This document shows positions 19,600 to 30,409 of a DNA stretch of 57,626 nucleotides, piece by piece. The translations under genes and the position numbers were made by a program. The notes below the pieces were generated by a model. The model ran no database searches. It was not told the origin of the DNA and saw nothing but the letters and a program-made list of their open reading frames with translations. This DNA is from Xenorhabdus sp. IM139775. Lineage in GTDB: Bacteria > Pseudomonadota > Gammaproteobacteria > Enterobacterales > Enterobacteriaceae. Numbering within the stretch: position 1 is the stretch's first letter; each line of letters opens with the position of its first letter. Location of the stretch: assembly GCF_028598745.1 (NCBI RefSeq), contig NZ_JAQRFK010000017.1:1-57626 (forward strand), read 5' to 3'.

Positions 19600-19615
19600 G
19601 TCTCCCATTTGAGAC
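19600..19615. promoter_or_regulatory. GlrR-type activator site 2 upstream of glmZ
   Basis: A perfect TGTC-N10-GACA palindrome lies within the longer inverted repeat AATGTCTC-ccattt-GAGACATT (19597-19618), centred about 194 bases before the glmZ start. Its core differs from site 1 at one base. Two near-identical sites far upstream of a sigma-54 promoter is the expected enhancer layout. Confidence 0.75.
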
Positions 19616-19790
19616 ATTGGGTGATATGGTTTGTCGTTGAAATACAACACTAATAAAAAAATAGCTTTTAAAACAGAACGTTAATTCATTGATAAAAGCA
19701 ATCGCTTTTAATTTTACGCTAAAAATCAAACAGAAATTAACAAGAAACAGAAAGGAAAAATCTTTTTATCAGCAGGCAAAACAGAGAAAC

Positions 19791-19814
19791 GAAAAAACCC
19801 CGACTCGCGGGGTT
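19791..19814 (-). terminator. Terminator of the argX-hisR-leuT-proM operon
   Basis: AACCCCG/CGGGGTT (7 bp) around a 5-base loop, followed on the minus strand by a run of T, 12 bases after the proM CCA end. A T run on the other side could let it act in both directions. Confidence 0.85.
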
Positions 19815-19825
19815 TTCTCAAAATT

Positions 19826-19902
19826 TGGTCGGCGAGAGAGGATTCGAACCTCCGACCCACTGGTCCCAAACCAGTTGCGCTACCAAGCTGCGCTACTCGC
19901 CG
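19826..19902 (-). tRNA. proM: tRNA-Pro (TGG)
   Basis: Cloverleaf of 77 nt with encoded CCA, anticodon TGG in the loop TTTGGGA and the T-loop GGTTCGAATCC. It is nearly identical to E. coli proM as recalled. Last gene of the four-tRNA operon, in E. coli order. Confidence 0.96.
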
Positions 19903-19926
19903 AAATATATTTTTTTCTCTTTTTTA

Positions 19927-20013
19927 TGGTGCGAAGGGGGGGACTTGAACCCCCACGTCCGTAAGGACACTAACACCTGAAGCTAGCGCGTCTACCAATT
20001 CCGCCACCCTCGC
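19927..20013 (-). tRNA. leuT: tRNA-Leu (CAG)
   Basis: Class II tRNA of 87 nt with a long variable arm (TGTCCTTACGGACG), anticodon CAG within GCTTCAGGTG, T-loop GGTTCAAGTCC and encoded CCA. Third gene of the operon. Confidence 0.96.
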
Positions 20014-20028
20014 GTTTCATAAAAAAGA

Positions 20029-20105
20029 TGGGGTGGCTAACGAGACTCGAACTCGCGACAACTGGAATCACAATCCAGGGCTCTACCAACTGAGCTATAG
20101 CCACC
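20029..20105 (-). tRNA. hisR: tRNA-His (GTG)
   Basis: 77 nt including CCA. Anticodon GTG sits in the loop ATTGTGATT, and the acceptor stem is GTGGCTA. The base before the acceptor stem is the G that tRNA-His needs at position -1. Second gene of the operon. Confidence 0.95.
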
Positions 20106-20222
20106 ATAACAGTTATCTTTCTTTACATACTGCTATGTTTACAACGTTTACAACAATATTTTCACAACAACGCCACTGCTTACCAAAGATAACTCACTGT
20201 CACTGCTCTTGCACGCTTTAAA

Positions 20223-20299
<77 letters not shown>

Positions 20300-20320
20300 T
20301 TAACGCCGTTGCGGTGGAGG

Positions 20321-20349
20321 ATAGTACGGATTTAATGTCGTACTGTCCA
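20321..20349 (-). promoter_or_regulatory. Sigma-70 promoter of the tRNA operon
   Basis: The minus strand has TGGACA (-35), a 17-base spacer and TACTAT (-10). A GC-rich stretch (CCTCCACCGC) follows the -10, the discriminator type expected of stringently controlled stable-RNA promoters. Confidence 0.75.
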
Positions 20350-20432
20350 GTGCTTTTTTAAAAGAAATGATGCGTTTGATTATGCTTTGCTCATTTAGCT
20401 GATAAAGACAGCATATTTCCACCGCGACCGGG

Positions 20433-21809
20433 CTATGAACAGGATCTTTTTGCCAAATATAACTTCATCAACCAATAAATTGATGACACGATCAGCAAAA
20501 ATATTCCCCCTACCATCAGTGAGAAACGTGTATCCGTGTTAATCGCCATACCTACCAAGACACAACACAGGAAAATCAATGTCAGGTAATTGACATAAGG
20601 GAACAGAATCGATTTAAACCGATGCTGTTTCATGGCTTCCTCATGATGTTTACGAAAACGCAATTGGCTGACCAGGATCACAAACCAAGGCACCATACCA
20701 GGCAATACACTGGCACTATAAACGTAAACAAAGACTGACTGCGGATTAGGTATCAGATAATTCAGGCTGGAACCCGCAATCAGGCAAACAATGGTAATGG
20801 CAACACATCTTACCGGCACACCATTTTTCGACAATTTCAGCAATGAAGCAGGCAATTGACGGTTCTGCGCCAAGGCATACAGCATTCTGCCACCGCTGTA
20901 CATTCCGCTGTTGCATCCTGACAGCGCAGCAGTCAGCACCACAAAGTTAATCACTGCGGCCGCAGAAACGATACCCACTTTAGCAAAAGTCATCACAAAT
21001 GGGCTGCCCAGTGCGCCGACGTCTGTCCACGGGAACAAGGTCACAACAATAAAAATCGCACCGACATAAAAAATCAGTATACGCCACAAGATATTGTTGA
21101 TCGCTTTTTTAAGGGTCACTTGTGGGTTTTTCGCTTCACCGGCGGTAATACCAACCAGCTCTACCCCTTGATAGGAGGCAACCACAATACAGAGCGCAAA
21201 TAAAAAGCCTTTCCATCCACCGGAGAAGAAACCACCCTGTGAGGTCAGGTTACCCAAACCAATCGGTTGCCAGTCATTGCCCAGCCCGAAGAAAATCAAG
21301 CCGATGCCAACCAGGATCATCACAATAATCGTTGTGACTTTGATCATGGCAAACCAAAACTCCAACTCACCATACAGCCTGACTGCCGCCAGATTTGCCA
21401 AGGCAACCAATCCAACCGCCACCAGTGCTGAAACCCATTGGGGTAATTCCGGAAACCAGAATTCAGCATAGACGCCCACGGCCGTGATCTCTGAGATCCC
21501 GACAGAAACCCACATGAACCAGTAACCCCATGCGGTTAAGCATCCCCAATAAGGACTCAGATACTTATGTCCAAAAGCAGCAAATGAACCCGTGACAGGT
21601 TCAAGGAACAACATTTCTCCCATGGAACGCATGATGAAAAAAACAAAAAGCCCAGCAATAATGTAAGCCAGCAAAACAGAAGGACCGGCCCATTTCAAGG
21701 TACTGGCTGATCCCATGAACAACCCGACACCGATGGTGCCACCCAGCGCAATCAACTCAATATGACGTGCCTCAAGTCCCCTTTGCAGGCTCTGTTTAGA
21801 ATCACTCAT
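20433..21809 (-). CDS. yifK: Threonine/serine permease YifK (ThrP)
   Basis: APC-family amino-acid:H+ symporter with twelve membrane helices; E. coli YifK (ThrP) takes up threonine and serine. The ATG at 21809 has AGGGAG upstream and gives 458 residues beginning [18 protein letters not shown], matching E. coli. A frame 36 codons longer has no homologous extension. [22 protein letters not shown] (helix 1), [16 protein letters not shown] and [19 protein letters not shown] are family motifs. It follows wecG after a 291-base gap, between the ECA cluster and the tRNA operon, as in E. coli. Confidence 0.95.
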   Translation of the reverse strand: MSDSKQSLQRGLEARHIELIALGGTIGVGLFMGSASTLKWAGPSVLLAYIIAGLFVFFIMRSMGEMLFLEPVTGSFAAFGHKYLSPYWGCLTAWGYWFMWVSVGISEITAVGVYAEFWFPELPQWVSALVAVGLVALANLAAVRLYGELEFWFAMIKVTTIIVMILVGIGLIFFGLGNDWQPIGLGNLTSQGGFFSGGWKGFLFALCIVVASYQGVELVGITAGEAKNPQVTLKKAINNILWRILIFYVGAIFIVVTLFPWTDVGALGSPFVMTFAKVGIVSAAAVINFVVLTAALSGCNSGMYSGGRMLYALAQNRQLPASLLKLSKNGVPVRCVAITIVCLIAGSSLNYLIPNPQSVFVYVYSASVLPGMVPWFVILVSQLRFRKHHEEAMKQHRFKSILFPYVNYLTLIFLCCVLVGMAINTDTRFSLMVGGIFLLIVSSIYWLMKLYLAKRSCS

Positions 21810-22027
21810 AAAACTCCCTAATCCACTTTTATGATGTTTATATTTGCAAACAGAAAAATACAGGAATTGATAATCAATCGTTGTAAAAAAGGCTGGGATC
21901 AAAACACGTTTTGCCAATCAGTGAAATAAAAAAATGATAAAACGGCGGTTATTCCACGTTTTTGCCACATAAGATTTGAGAACAAGCAGATAAACGATAA
22001 GGACTGCGATCAGAAATGAAGCAGCAG

Positions 22028-22071
22028 CCTGCTGCACATGACATGAATAGCGCATGTTCCGATGCAGCAGG
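22028..22071 (-). terminator. Inverted repeat in the wecG-yifK spacer
   Basis: CCTGCTGCA and TGCAGCAGG (9 bp, perfect) flank a 26-base interior, starting 30 bases after the wecG stop. No U run follows, so it may be a processing or Rho-related end of the ECA transcript and not an intrinsic terminator. Confidence 0.4.
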
Positions 22072-22100
22072 TAGAAAACAGAGAGATTGTCAGATCAGGA

Positions 22101-22838
22101 TCAGAGCTTACCACCGTAATAATAGCCAAGGAATCTCAATAGCTTTATCTGTCTCCGAATGCGGCTTGGCTGAGAGAGCAAGCGATACAACCACTCCAAG
22201 CCTAAATTTTGCCAGATTTTCGGTGCACGTTTCACTTGCCCGGTAAAAACATCGTAAGTGCCGCCAATCCCCATATACAGTGCATCTGGATGTACCTTGC
22301 GGCAATCACGCATAAAGATTTCCTGTTTGGGTGATCCCATCGCTACCGTAATAATTGCAGCACCACTGGCATGGATCCGCTCAAACACCTTAGCACGCGT
22401 TTCGGGGGTAAAATAGCCATCTTGGCTGCCAACGATATTCACGTTCCATTGGCTACGCAATTTCTTCTCAGTCTGAGCCAAAACATCCGGTTTCCCGCCG
22501 ACCAAAAAGACCGGCGTGCCTTCACACCCGGCGCGTTCCATCAGGGCTTCCCACAAATCAGCGCCCGCAATACGCGACACATCCGCATCAGCGTATTTGC
22601 GGCGAATGGCACGTACAATACTAATGCCATCTGCGTATAAATATTCAGCCTCATCCAGCAACATATTCAGTGCATTGTCTTGCTCTGCGGTGAGCACTTT
22701 TTCTGCGTTAATCGCCACCAATGTCCCCGTTTTGACCTGCCCATCCAGAAAAAGGTGGTCGAGGAAATGCGACATGCCGCGGAATCCCCAGATATTGAGG
22801 CCACGAATGCGGTATTTGGGAATATTATTCAATGCCAT
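22101..22838 (-). CDS. wecG: UDP-ManNAcA transferase WecG (ECA lipid II)
   Basis: GT26-family glycosyltransferase that adds N-acetylmannosaminuronate to GlcNAc-PP-undecaprenol on the cytoplasmic face. It has 245 residues (E. coli 246). Family marks are [11 protein letters not shown] near 40, [10 protein letters not shown] near 70, [17 protein letters not shown], the segment [20 protein letters not shown] and GGTYDVFTG. The start overlaps the end of wzyE by 14 bases, with AAGGAAAAAA before the ATG. Last gene of the ECA cluster. Confidence 0.95.
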   Translation of the reverse strand: MALNNIPKYRIRGLNIWGFRGMSHFLDHLFLDGQVKTGTLVAINAEKVLTAEQDNALNMLLDEAEYLYADGISIVRAIRRKYADADVSRIAGADLWEALMERAGCEGTPVFLVGGKPDVLAQTEKKLRSQWNVNIVGSQDGYFTPETRAKVFERIHASGAAIITVAMGSPKQEIFMRDCRKVHPDALYMGIGGTYDVFTGQVKRAPKIWQNLGLEWLYRLLSQPSRIRRQIKLLRFLGYYYGGKL

Positions 22839-24270
22839 TTTTTTTCCTTACATCCAAAAGAACAGATGTTTTTCGCGAAGTCGCCAAGGAGCTGATCATC
22901 AACGTTCGGATAAGCCCTGCACTTTCAAACAGCCAATACAGCAATTTCGCCACAACCAGACACAAACCAAAGACAATACAAAAGAACACGACCCGAGAAA
23001 CAAAAGAATCGACACCTTCACGGGCAAGCACAATCATGTTAAAGATGGCACCAAAACAAAAAGCCTGCAAAATTGCTGCCTTATAACGATTGCTTTCTTG
23101 TTTTCCGGCTTCATAAATCCAATCAAACCACTTGATAATAAAACCGACAACGATCGCCCCCAGAGGAATAAAGAATACGCCTCCCATCACCACAAGAGAA
23201 CCAATCAGTGTGGGGGAAATCGCAAGACCAGAGTGGTTATCCAAGACATCCCATGTGAAATAGTTAGCGGTATTCCAAACCAGATTCGGTCTGTCCGGCC
23301 ACACCCAACTGGGGATAAAAACATAAAAATCACGGACAATCGGTGCCAGCCCCTGAAAATCTATTTTGCTGTAATTATCCAGCAACAGCGCCAAATTTTC
23401 CCACGGCGAGAAAGTATCTCGCGTGAGATACAGGAAGGTATAAAAAGCTTCTGCTCCGCTCACATCCAGACTGTAGCGCTTCAACGCCAGCCAGAACATG
23501 CCGACAATGCCCATCATCCCCGCAGCAAACAGCATCCATAGCGTGATCCAGCCACGGACAATCCCGATAAACAGGAACAAAGCAAACGCGATAATGATAT
23601 TCGCCCGCGTTCCCCCAACCACGACATAGGTCAGGATGCCAAACCCTACCGTTGCCACTAAAAAACACAGCCATCGTGCCTTGGTTGGTTTCAGGAAAAA
23701 GACCACCAGCATGGCGGGAATAAAGAAATAGAAGAACCGCTTGAGCGCCACGCCGGAAACTTGGCTGGAGAAAATCTGGCTGTAGGATTGGAGCTTAAAC
23801 AGCAAAAAGCCGTTCTGCATGAAGAACGAACCTACCGTAAAGACAGCAATCCCGGCAAGCAACAACCAAGTCAGATTAGTCTCCACCCTGTTCATGGTAA
23901 ACAGCGGCTTGCGCGACGCAACCACCGCTAAGGCGCCAGATTGGGCCTCATCACTTATTCGTGTTTTATAACCAAGCCGGGTTTTATAGGAAACACGGGT
24001 TTTATAGGAAACATAGTAAATGGCATAAAAACAGCCGGATGCCAACATCGCATGCAGTAATGAATCGACAGGCACCACCTGCACATCAAACTGAAAGACC
24101 AACAGGCTGGTGAGTGGAAAGCCAAAATAGAATGTCAGCAAGTACAACAATGAGAAAAAGACATTAAAGTTAAAGCGGACACGCAGGAACTCTTGATAGA
24201 TCAAGGTCAGGATAAAGGCCACTGAGATCACATAAACAACAAAAAGCCCACCGAATTGTGTCAAGGTCAT
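22825..24270 (-). CDS. wzyE: ECA polymerase WzyE
   Basis: Multi-spanning inner-membrane protein that joins trisaccharide units of ECA in the periplasm. The ATG at 24270 gives 481 residues beginning [14 protein letters not shown]; it overlaps wecF by four bases (ATGA). A 13-codon upstream extension is not homologous. [59 protein letters not shown] and [11 protein letters not shown] are near-invariant. It is about 31 residues longer than E. coli WzyE (450), partly because of an insert after YYVSYKTR made of three six-residue repeats followed by a hydrophilic stretch. Confidence 0.95.
   Translation of the reverse strand: MTLTQFGGLFVVYVISVAFILTLIYQEFLRVRFNFNVFFSLLYLLTFYFGFPLTSLLVFQFDVQVVPVDSLLHAMLASGCFYAIYYVSYKTRVSYKTRLGYKTRISDEAQSGALAVVASRKPLFTMNRVETNLTWLLLAGIAVFTVGSFFMQNGFLLFKLQSYSQIFSSQVSGVALKRFFYFFIPAMLVVFFLKPTKARWLCFLVATVGFGILTYVVVGGTRANIIIAFALFLFIGIVRGWITLWMLFAAGMMGIVGMFWLALKRYSLDVSGAEAFYTFLYLTRDTFSPWENLALLLDNYSKIDFQGLAPIVRDFYVFIPSWVWPDRPNLVWNTANYFTWDVLDNHSGLAISPTLIGSLVVMGGVFFIPLGAIVVGFIIKWFDWIYEAGKQESNRYKAAILQAFCFGAIFNMIVLAREGVDSFVSRVVFFCIVFGLCLVVAKLLYWLFESAGLIRTLMISSLATSRKTSVLLDVRKKNGIE
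23963..24016. repeat. Three 18-bp tandem repeats inside wzyE
   Basis: Units at 23963-23980, 23981-23998 and 23999-24016 all start GTTTTATA. The last two differ only at two terminal bases. They encode the repeated block YKTR(V/L/I)(S/G). The 18-bp unit keeps the frame, so copy number can change without breaking the gene. The E. coli protein, as I recall it, has one YKTR here. Confidence 0.75.
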
Positions 24271-25367
24271 TGATACTCTCCAGATACATCCGACAGGGCA
24301 GTTTTCCACCCCTCAATGAAATTGGGATCAAAAAAAGCAATCGCCTTTTTATCGAGGGACAGCATCTGGCGCTGTGCTTCCTGCACCCAGTGTTTATTCA
24401 GTTCATCACCCTCAAACAGAACAGGGATCTGCTGCTCGGTTAAATCGTGCCAGAAGGGATTTTGACGGCTCAACACAAACGGAATACCAAATTGAATCAA
24501 CAAGCAGAGTGTTCCAATCCCCTGCTGACGATTAAAAATGAAATAACCCAAATCGCATTGGCGCAATAATGACAAATATTCATTAAACGCGAGTTGTTCT
24601 GTCAAAATGCGGACATTTTGCGCCGGAAACAACGACAATGCCGTTTGCTCCACACGCTGAATATAGGCTTGGTTATTTTCAGGATAACCCATTGGCATAA
24701 TCACCCTCGCCTCATCGCCAAATTGACGGTGGATTTTCTGCAAGGCTTCAATATGGCGGTTGGATTGATCCCCTGAATTTCCCAATAAAATAGTCATTTT
24801 TTTCTGGGGATCCGGTGAAAAAGCTTTCTCCGTCACCGTCAGCGCTGGCTCCATGCGGGTCGGAAAATAGAGCAATGATGAGGGGACGGGTTTGGCCTGC
24901 GTTGAATTCCGCAAAAAATACCGGAGATCGCCGCGTGTGGCAAAAATATGCCCGACCCGCTTCTGAGCCAAGCGACGGATCAGATAGAACAAACGAAATT
25001 TCAATTGACGGGATTCTTCATATAAATCAGCGCCCCAAACATGCCAAAAAAATTGATGCCGCTTGATTTTGCCCATGAATAAAGCCAGCCACAAAGACGC
25101 ATTAAACTGCCCGTGGAAAAAGAAACGAGCGGTTCTACTGGCCTTCGCTTTCTCTATCACTGCCCGTGACAAGGCGGATTTGTTGTTATAAAGAGAAATC
25201 GTTAAGTTAGGGTAATTCGATAACTCTGTCTGATCTTTAGACACCATCATAAAACACGGTTTGGCGGAAAAATGGATTTCCTGGGCCAAGACGTCATTAA
25301 AGAAACGCAGTAACGTTTTATTGTGATGTGGGATATCCGATCCCAGAACGTGAATTAGGGTTGTCAT
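24267..25367 (-). CDS. wecF: TDP-Fuc4NAc transferase WecF (ECA lipid III)
   Basis: GT56-family transferase adding 4-acetamido-4,6-dideoxy-galactose to lipid II, completing the ECA trisaccharide. It has 366 residues (E. coli 359). Landmarks are [13 protein letters not shown] at the start, [32 protein letters not shown] and the C-terminal [24 protein letters not shown]. It overlaps wzxE and wzyE by four bases each, so the three are translationally coupled. Confidence 0.95.
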   Translation of the reverse strand: MTTLIHVLGSDIPHHNKTLLRFFNDVLAQEIHFSAKPCFMMVSKDQTELSNYPNLTISLYNNKSALSRAVIEKAKASRTARFFFHGQFNASLWLALFMGKIKRHQFFWHVWGADLYEESRQLKFRLFYLIRRLAQKRVGHIFATRGDLRYFLRNSTQAKPVPSSLLYFPTRMEPALTVTEKAFSPDPQKKMTILLGNSGDQSNRHIEALQKIHRQFGDEARVIMPMGYPENNQAYIQRVEQTALSLFPAQNVRILTEQLAFNEYLSLLRQCDLGYFIFNRQQGIGTLCLLIQFGIPFVLSRQNPFWHDLTEQQIPVLFEGDELNKHWVQEAQRQMLSLDKKAIAFFDPNFIEGWKTALSDVSGEYQ

Positions 25368-26614
25368 GCTCGCCTGCGGTAAATAATAAATACGCTACAA
25401 CAAAGGATGAAATAAACAAGGTAAGTTGCCATATAGGACTGGGCTGCCCCCAATGCCCCATTTGCGGGTATCAGCCAATGCGAAAAACCCGTCAGTAAAA
25501 GGAACTGGCTCACTTCAGTCAATAGATAAAAACGCAGTGCCGCTTTCGCTATCACTAAATAACCAAAAACATAAGCGCCAACTTTCAACACGTCGCCCAC
25601 TAACTGCCACGCAAACAGATCCCGCATGGCGATGAATTTGTCGGAAAACAGCAGCCAAATAACAAAATCGCGCAACAACCAGACAGAAAAGCTGGCAGCA
25701 ACCACAGCAGGCAAAACAAATTTCAGTGCTTTCACAATTTCGCGGGCAATGTCTTGCTTACTCTGCAAACGAGAAAGTGTCGGCAACAGATAGACCGTGA
25801 AGGAGGCAGTGATAAATTGTAAATACGCATCCGAAATACTGCTGACGCCCTGCCAAATCCCGACTTCCTCCCAGCTATAACGCGCTGCCAGCAAATTTCG
25901 CATCATGACATAAGCAACGGGTAAGGTAATGGCGGTCAGCAGCGCCATCAGGGTGAATTTACCCAGATGGCCGGCGATCGTGCGATCCCACATCGGCTTC
26001 AAGGCAGAAAATGTAATCACCTTGTGATGCAGTATCATCAAACCAGCAGGTAAAACCACCAAGGCAGGAACTAGCGCCAGACCAGCTAATGCGCCTTCAT
26101 AGCCACCCAGCCAATAGCAAAGGCCATAAGCAAGCACCCCTGTCAGGCTGCCCAAAATAATTGCCAACGCATTTCCCTTAGCATCCCTGAACCCTTTCAG
26201 GATAGCCAGAAAATAGTTGGCATACGCGATGCCCATTTGAATAAATGCGAGCGCCTGCACAACCGTTTTGTAATGGGTGTGACCAAATAAGCCAATACTG
26301 ATGTCTTCACTGAACAAGAGGAAGATCGCCGCCAGTAAGGTTGAAAAACCCAAAATCATTGAGGACGATGTGCCTAATAGCGCCCTGAGCCTTTCCGGTT
26401 GCTGATGATGTTCCGCTACGTATTTAGTGACACCATTAAAAATCCCGGCACCAGAGAGTACTCCCAGTACGGTAATGAGTTGGCGGAAATTGCCGGCTTG
26501 CCCAACACCCGTTGGGCCAAAAGATACCGCCAGCAGTTTAATGACCAGTAACCCCGCGCCGATTTTAATCAGCGTGGAGCCTGCCGTCCAAACAGAAGTT
26601 TTGGCAAGTGACAT
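25364..26614 (-). CDS. wzxE: ECA lipid III flippase WzxE
   Basis: MOP-superfamily flippase moving the undecaprenyl-PP trisaccharide across the inner membrane. The ATG at 26614 gives [19 protein letters not shown] and 416 residues, equal to E. coli. A frame opening 61 codons upstream runs through wecE in another phase and is not part of the gene. Twelve hydrophobic segments are visible. [30 protein letters not shown] and [22 protein letters not shown] are conserved. One base separates it from the wecE stop. Confidence 0.95.
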   Translation of the reverse strand: MSLAKTSVWTAGSTLIKIGAGLLVIKLLAVSFGPTGVGQAGNFRQLITVLGVLSGAGIFNGVTKYVAEHHQQPERLRALLGTSSSMILGFSTLLAAIFLLFSEDISIGLFGHTHYKTVVQALAFIQMGIAYANYFLAILKGFRDAKGNALAIILGSLTGVLAYGLCYWLGGYEGALAGLALVPALVVLPAGLMILHHKVITFSALKPMWDRTIAGHLGKFTLMALLTAITLPVAYVMMRNLLAARYSWEEVGIWQGVSSISDAYLQFITASFTVYLLPTLSRLQSKQDIAREIVKALKFVLPAVVAASFSVWLLRDFVIWLLFSDKFIAMRDLFAWQLVGDVLKVGAYVFGYLVIAKAALRFYLLTEVSQFLLLTGFSHWLIPANGALGAAQSYMATYLVYFILCCSVFIIYRRRA

Positions 26615-26615
26615 A

Positions 26616-27746
26616 TCAGGCAAAAAATTCCTTGATACGGTCGATAACGACTTGCTGTTCTGCATCGGTGATGTTGTAGAACATCGGTAAGCGAACCAAA
26701 CGGTCACTTTCGCGGGTGGTGAAGCGATCTTCACCGTGGAAACGGCCGCATTTCTCACCCGCAGGGCTGGTATGCAGTGCCACGTAGTGGAATACACTGA
26801 GGATGCCGTGCTCTTTCATGTAGCGATTGAATGTACTGCGCGCTTCCACATCTTTGAGCTTGATATAGAACATGTGGGCGTTATGTTCCAGACCTTCCGG
26901 GACAATGGGTAACGCTAAGTGCCCGGCATCTGCCAACGGTTTCAGGGCTTGATAGTAGTGATTCCACAAAATCAGGCGACGCTGGTTGATTTTTTCCGCC
27001 AGTTCCAGTTGCCCCCACAGATAAGCCGCTTGCAGATCAGACAACAGATAGCTGGAACCGATGTCACGCCATGTGTATTTATCGACCTGCCCACGGAAGA
27101 ATTGACTGCGGTTAGTGCCTTTTTCACGGATGATTTCAGCACGGGCAATCATGGACTTATCATTGATTAATGTCGCCCCACCTTCGCCACCGGCGGAATA
27201 ATTTTTGGTTTCATGGAAGCTGAAACAACCGATGTGCCCAATTGTGCCCAATGCCCGCCCTTTATAAGTGGACATGACCCCCTGGGCGGCGTCTTCTACC
27301 ACAGACAAGTGATATTTTTTCGCCAGTGCCATGATGGTATCCATTTCACAGGCCACGCCTGCATAATGCATCGGCACGATAGCACGGGTTTTCTCTGTAA
27401 TGGCGGCTTCAATTTTGTTTTCATCAATGTTCATGGTATCAGGACGAATATCCACGAACACAATGGTTGCGCCCCGCAAGACAAACGCATTGGCGGTTGA
27501 GACAAAGGTATAGCTCGGCATAATGACTTCATCACCCGGCTGGATATCCAACAGCATGGCCGCCATTTCCAGTGACGCGGTACAAGAGGGTGTCAGCAAT
27601 ACTTTCGGGCAACTAAAACGCTGTTCCATCCAGGCTTCACAACGTTGGGTAAATTCGCCATCACCACACAATTTACCGCTCGCCATTGCTTGTTGCATGT
27701 ATTCAAGTTCTGTGCCGACTACGGGTGGTTTGTTAAATGGAATCAT
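26616..27746 (-). CDS. wecE: TDP-4-oxo-6-deoxy-D-glucose aminotransferase WecE
   Basis: PLP enzyme of the DegT/DnrJ/EryC1 family making TDP-4-amino-4,6-dideoxy-D-galactose with glutamate as donor. The ATG at 27746 has AGAGGA upstream and gives 376 residues, equal to E. coli; the longer frame overlaps wecD. PLP contacts: the Lys in HETKNYSAGGEGG near 181, TPSCTASLEMA near 52 and VVEDAAQG near 155. It overlaps wecD by 14 bases. Confidence 0.96.
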   Translation of the reverse strand: MIPFNKPPVVGTELEYMQQAMASGKLCGDGEFTQRCEAWMEQRFSCPKVLLTPSCTASLEMAAMLLDIQPGDEVIMPSYTFVSTANAFVLRGATIVFVDIRPDTMNIDENKIEAAITEKTRAIVPMHYAGVACEMDTIMALAKKYHLSVVEDAAQGVMSTYKGRALGTIGHIGCFSFHETKNYSAGGEGGATLINDKSMIARAEIIREKGTNRSQFFRGQVDKYTWRDIGSSYLLSDLQAAYLWGQLELAEKINQRRLILWNHYYQALKPLADAGHLALPIVPEGLEHNAHMFYIKLKDVEARSTFNRYMKEHGILSVFHYVALHTSPAGEKCGRFHGEDRFTTRESDRLVRLPMFYNITDAEQQVVIDRIKEFFA

Positions 27747-28455
27747 TTTGTCCTCTGTATAACCAATAGGCGGTGCTCTCAATCATGGCACCACGACGTG
27801 TATAAAGACGCAAGGCAGTGGTATTACTGAGTTGTGTCGCCACTCTCAGCCGTTGTATCTGATGGTTTTGACACCACTGCTGCGCCGCCGACATTAATTT
27901 ATCGCCAATTCCCTGATGATGATTACCCGGTACTGTTGCCAATAAGCCGATGCGCGCTTCGCTGCGCCCCATGTCCCTTAAGGTGACAAAACCCGCTATT
28001 TGGTCGTGTTCATTATTGATAAGTAAGCATTCGTGATCAAACGTACCCAAAACGGCTTTTTCAACCCAAGCGGCATAAAATCGCCCGCTGTCATCCGCTT
28101 GATACCAAGGGGCACGGAAGCGGCTGGCGGTAAATACACGCGCCGCCGCAGCCTGCAATACGGGGATATCGTTTTGTTTTGCCGTCATTAACGGTTTTGC
28201 AGAAATGCGGGCTTTTCCCGCCTCAATCGCCAACTGTAGATCAACTTCACCTTCGACCAGAGAAAACCCCAAGGCCGAAAGTGCATCAAGCGTGGCGGTT
28301 TGTTGGGCTGCCACCTTAGCTTGTACCAAGGCGTACCGATCCAAATCGGCAGCCGTCAACACAGGCGCTGCTGACGAAAAATTCAAACGGGCAGTGGACA
28401 AGCCAAAAAACTGGCTATCCCAAGCCAAAGGTTCAAGGTTGACGTGAATAGACAT
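27733..28455 (-). CDS. wecD: TDP-fucosamine acetyltransferase WecD
   Basis: GNAT-family enzyme that acetylates TDP-Fuc4N with acetyl-CoA to give TDP-Fuc4NAc. The ATG at 28455 gives 240 residues beginning [18 protein letters not shown], in line with E. coli Wec[11 protein letters not shown] near 75, FRAPWY, the acetyl-CoA region ([17 protein letters not shown]) and the closing ESTAYWLYR are conserved. It overlaps rffH by 23 bases and wecE by 14. It is more diverged than its neighbours, especially from 95 to 115. Confidence 0.93.
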   Translation of the reverse strand: MSIHVNLEPLAWDSQFFGLSTARLNFSSAAPVLTAADLDRYALVQAKVAAQQTATLDALSALGFSLVEGEVDLQLAIEAGKARISAKPLMTAKQNDIPVLQAAAARVFTASRFRAPWYQADDSGRFYAAWVEKAVLGTFDHECLLINNEHDQIAGFVTLRDMGRSEARIGLLATVPGNHHQGIGDKLMSAAQQWCQNHQIQRLRVATQLSNTTALRLYTRRGAMIESTAYWLYRGQNDSI

Positions 28456-29314
28456 TGAGCAGATCCACCAGATATTTGCCATAACCTGTTTTCGCCAAGT
28501 CCGCCGCCGCCGCTTTTAATTGCTCATCACTGAGCCAATCGTGGCGCCATGCGATCTCTTCCAGACAGGCAATTTTAAAGCCTTGGCGCTTTTCGACGGT
28601 CTGAACAAAGGTACTGGCTTCAATCAGGCTGTCATGCGTCCCCGTATCTAACCAAGCAAAACCACGCCCCAACAATTCAACATTCAATTCACCGCAGTCC
28701 AGATACATCTGGTTAATACTGGTGATTTCCAGCTCCCCACGAGCAGAAGGTTTCACCTGTTTGGCAAAATCCACGACTTTGTTGTCGTAAAAATAAAGAC
28801 CTGTCACCGCCCAATTGGATTTAGGCTGTACCGGTTTTTCTTCGATGGAAAGTACCCGATATTGTTCGTCAAACTCCACGACGCCGAATCGTTCAGGATC
28901 CATCACTTGGTAACCGAAGACGGTCGCGCCGGTTGCTCTGGTCGCGACATGTTGCAGTTTCGGACTAAATGCCTGGCCAAAAAAGATATTATCTCCCAGC
29001 ACCAGACAACACGCCTCATTGCCGATAAACTCCTCGCCGATCAGAAATGCTTGTGCCAGACCATCAGGTGAAGGCTGTTCGGCATAGCTAAGATGAATAC
29101 CAAATTGTTCGCCACTGCCGAGTAATCGTTTAAAAGCAGGTAAATCTTCCGGTGTCGAGATAATCAGGATATCGCGTATTCCCGACAGCATTAACACTGA
29201 CAGCGGATAGTAAATCATCGGCTTGTCATAAATCGGCAATAACTGTTTTGATACGCCACGCGTTATTGGATACAAACGGGTGCCGGAACCTCCGGCCAGT
29301 ATAATTCCTTTCAT
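28433..29314 (-). CDS. rffH: Glucose-1-phosphate thymidylyltransferase RffH
   Basis: Makes TDP-glucose from glucose-1-phosphate and dTTP, the first step toward TDP-Fuc4NAc. It has 293 residues. The N-terminal nucleotide-binding motif [16 protein letters not shown] is followed by [26 protein letters not shown] near 110, [19 protein letters not shown] and [15 protein letters not shown]. It is the ECA paralogue of RmlA. It lies 18 bases after rffG. Confidence 0.96.
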   Translation of the reverse strand: MKGIILAGGSGTRLYPITRGVSKQLLPIYDKPMIYYPLSVLMLSGIRDILIISTPEDLPAFKRLLGSGEQFGIHLSYAEQPSPDGLAQAFLIGEEFIGNEACCLVLGDNIFFGQAFSPKLQHVATRATGATVFGYQVMDPERFGVVEFDEQYRVLSIEEKPVQPKSNWAVTGLYFYDNKVVDFAKQVKPSARGELEITSINQMYLDCGELNVELLGRGFAWLDTGTHDSLIEASTFVQTVEKRQGFKIACLEEIAWRHDWLSDEQLKAAAADLAKTGYGKYLVDLLNVYSRQP

Positions 29315-29332
29315 CTGCTCCCCCTGACGGGC

Positions 29333-30409
29333 TTATTGAGTGCCAAGCCCAAGCCGCTCCCCTGCATAAGAGCCATCTTGAACCCTGCGCCACCAATTCT
29401 CATTGTCCAAATACCATTGTACGGTCTTGCGAATGCCGGATTCGAACGTTTCCTCTGGTGTCCAACCCAGTTCGCGTTCAATTTTTGCTGCATCAATCGC
29501 ATAACGCAGATCATGCCCCGGACGATCCGCCACATGGGTAACCAAATCGCAATAATGCGCTACCCCCGCAGGTTTTTCAGGGCATAACTCTTCCAACAGT
29601 GCACAAACCGTTTCCACAACCTCAATATTGCGGCGCTCATTATGTCCGCCGATATTATAGGTTTTACCGGCTTCTGCTTGGGTGACAACCAAATACAACG
29701 CCCGCGCATGATCTTCCACATAGAGCCAGTCACGGATTTGTTCTCCCTTGCCATAGACCGGCAGAGGCTTACCGGCCAGCGCATTCAGGATCACCAATGG
29801 GATCAGTTTCTCAGGGAAATGATAAGGGCCATAGTTATTCGAACAATTGGTGATTACGGTCGGTAAACCATAGGTGCGCTGCCATGCCCTGACCAGATGA
29901 TCGCTGGACGCTTTTGAGGCGGAATAAGGACTGCTCGGCGCGTAAGGCGTGGTTTCAGTGAAGAAGCTCCCTGTACCGTGCAAATCACCATACACTTCGT
30001 CGGTTGAAATATGATGGAAGCGGAGTTTGCCCTGTTTTTCCTGATCCAACTGCTGCCAAAATGCACGAGCCGCTTCCAGCAAGGTATAAGTGCCGATGAT
30101 ATTGGTTTCGATAAACGCCGCAGGCCCGTCGATGGAACGATCGACATGGCTTTCTGCGGCCAGATGCATCACCGCGTCCGGTTGATATTGCTGGAATACC
30201 CGATCTAAGGCAGCACGCTGGCAGATATCAACCTGCTCAAAGGCATAGCGGGGATGATCCGCAACCGGGGCCAGTGATTCAAGATTGCCGGCATAAGTCA
30301 AGCTATCAACCACAACGATATGGTCTTCAGTCTGGTCAATAATGTGGCGAACCACCGCAGAGCCAATAAAACCGGCACCACCAGTAATCAGAATACGTTT
30401 CAACGCCAA
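29333..30409 (-). CDS. rffG: TDP-glucose 4,6-dehydratase RffG
   Basis: Extended short-chain dehydrogenase converting TDP-glucose to TDP-4-oxo-6-deoxyglucose with bound NAD. It has 358 residues. The Rossmann motif is [13 protein letters not shown] near 7-19. The active-site segment is [10 protein letters not shown] near 135, and the [11 protein letters not shown] motif carries the YxxxK pair near 168. [14 protein letters not shown] and [13 protein letters not shown] are typical. It is the ECA paralogue of RmlB. It overlaps the wecC end by ten bases. Confidence 0.96.
   Translation of the reverse strand: MALKRILITGGAGFIGSAVVRHIIDQTEDHIVVVDSLTYAGNLESLAPVADHPRYAFEQVDICQRAALDRVFQQYQPDAVMHLAAESHVDRSIDGPAAFIETNIIGTYTLLEAARAFWQQLDQEKQGKLRFHHISTDEVYGDLHGTGSFFTETTPYAPSSPYSASKASSDHLVRAWQRTYGLPTVITNCSNNYGPYHFPEKLIPLVILNALAGKPLPVYGKGEQIRDWLYVEDHARALYLVVTQAEAGKTYNIGGHNERRNIEVVETVCALLEELCPEKPAGVAHYCDLVTHVADRPGHDLRYAIDAAKIERELGWTPEETFESGIRKTVQWYLDNENWWRRVQDGSYAGERLGLGTQ

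Noticed and set aside
19689-19964. A 91-codon frame containing [19 protein letters not shown]
   Set aside because: This is the well-known false protein produced by reading the complement of tRNA genes (proM and leuT).
22516-23541. A 341-codon frame on the plus strand
   Set aside because: It is antisense to wecG and wzyE, which are fully conserved; its product is low complexity and matches nothing I know.
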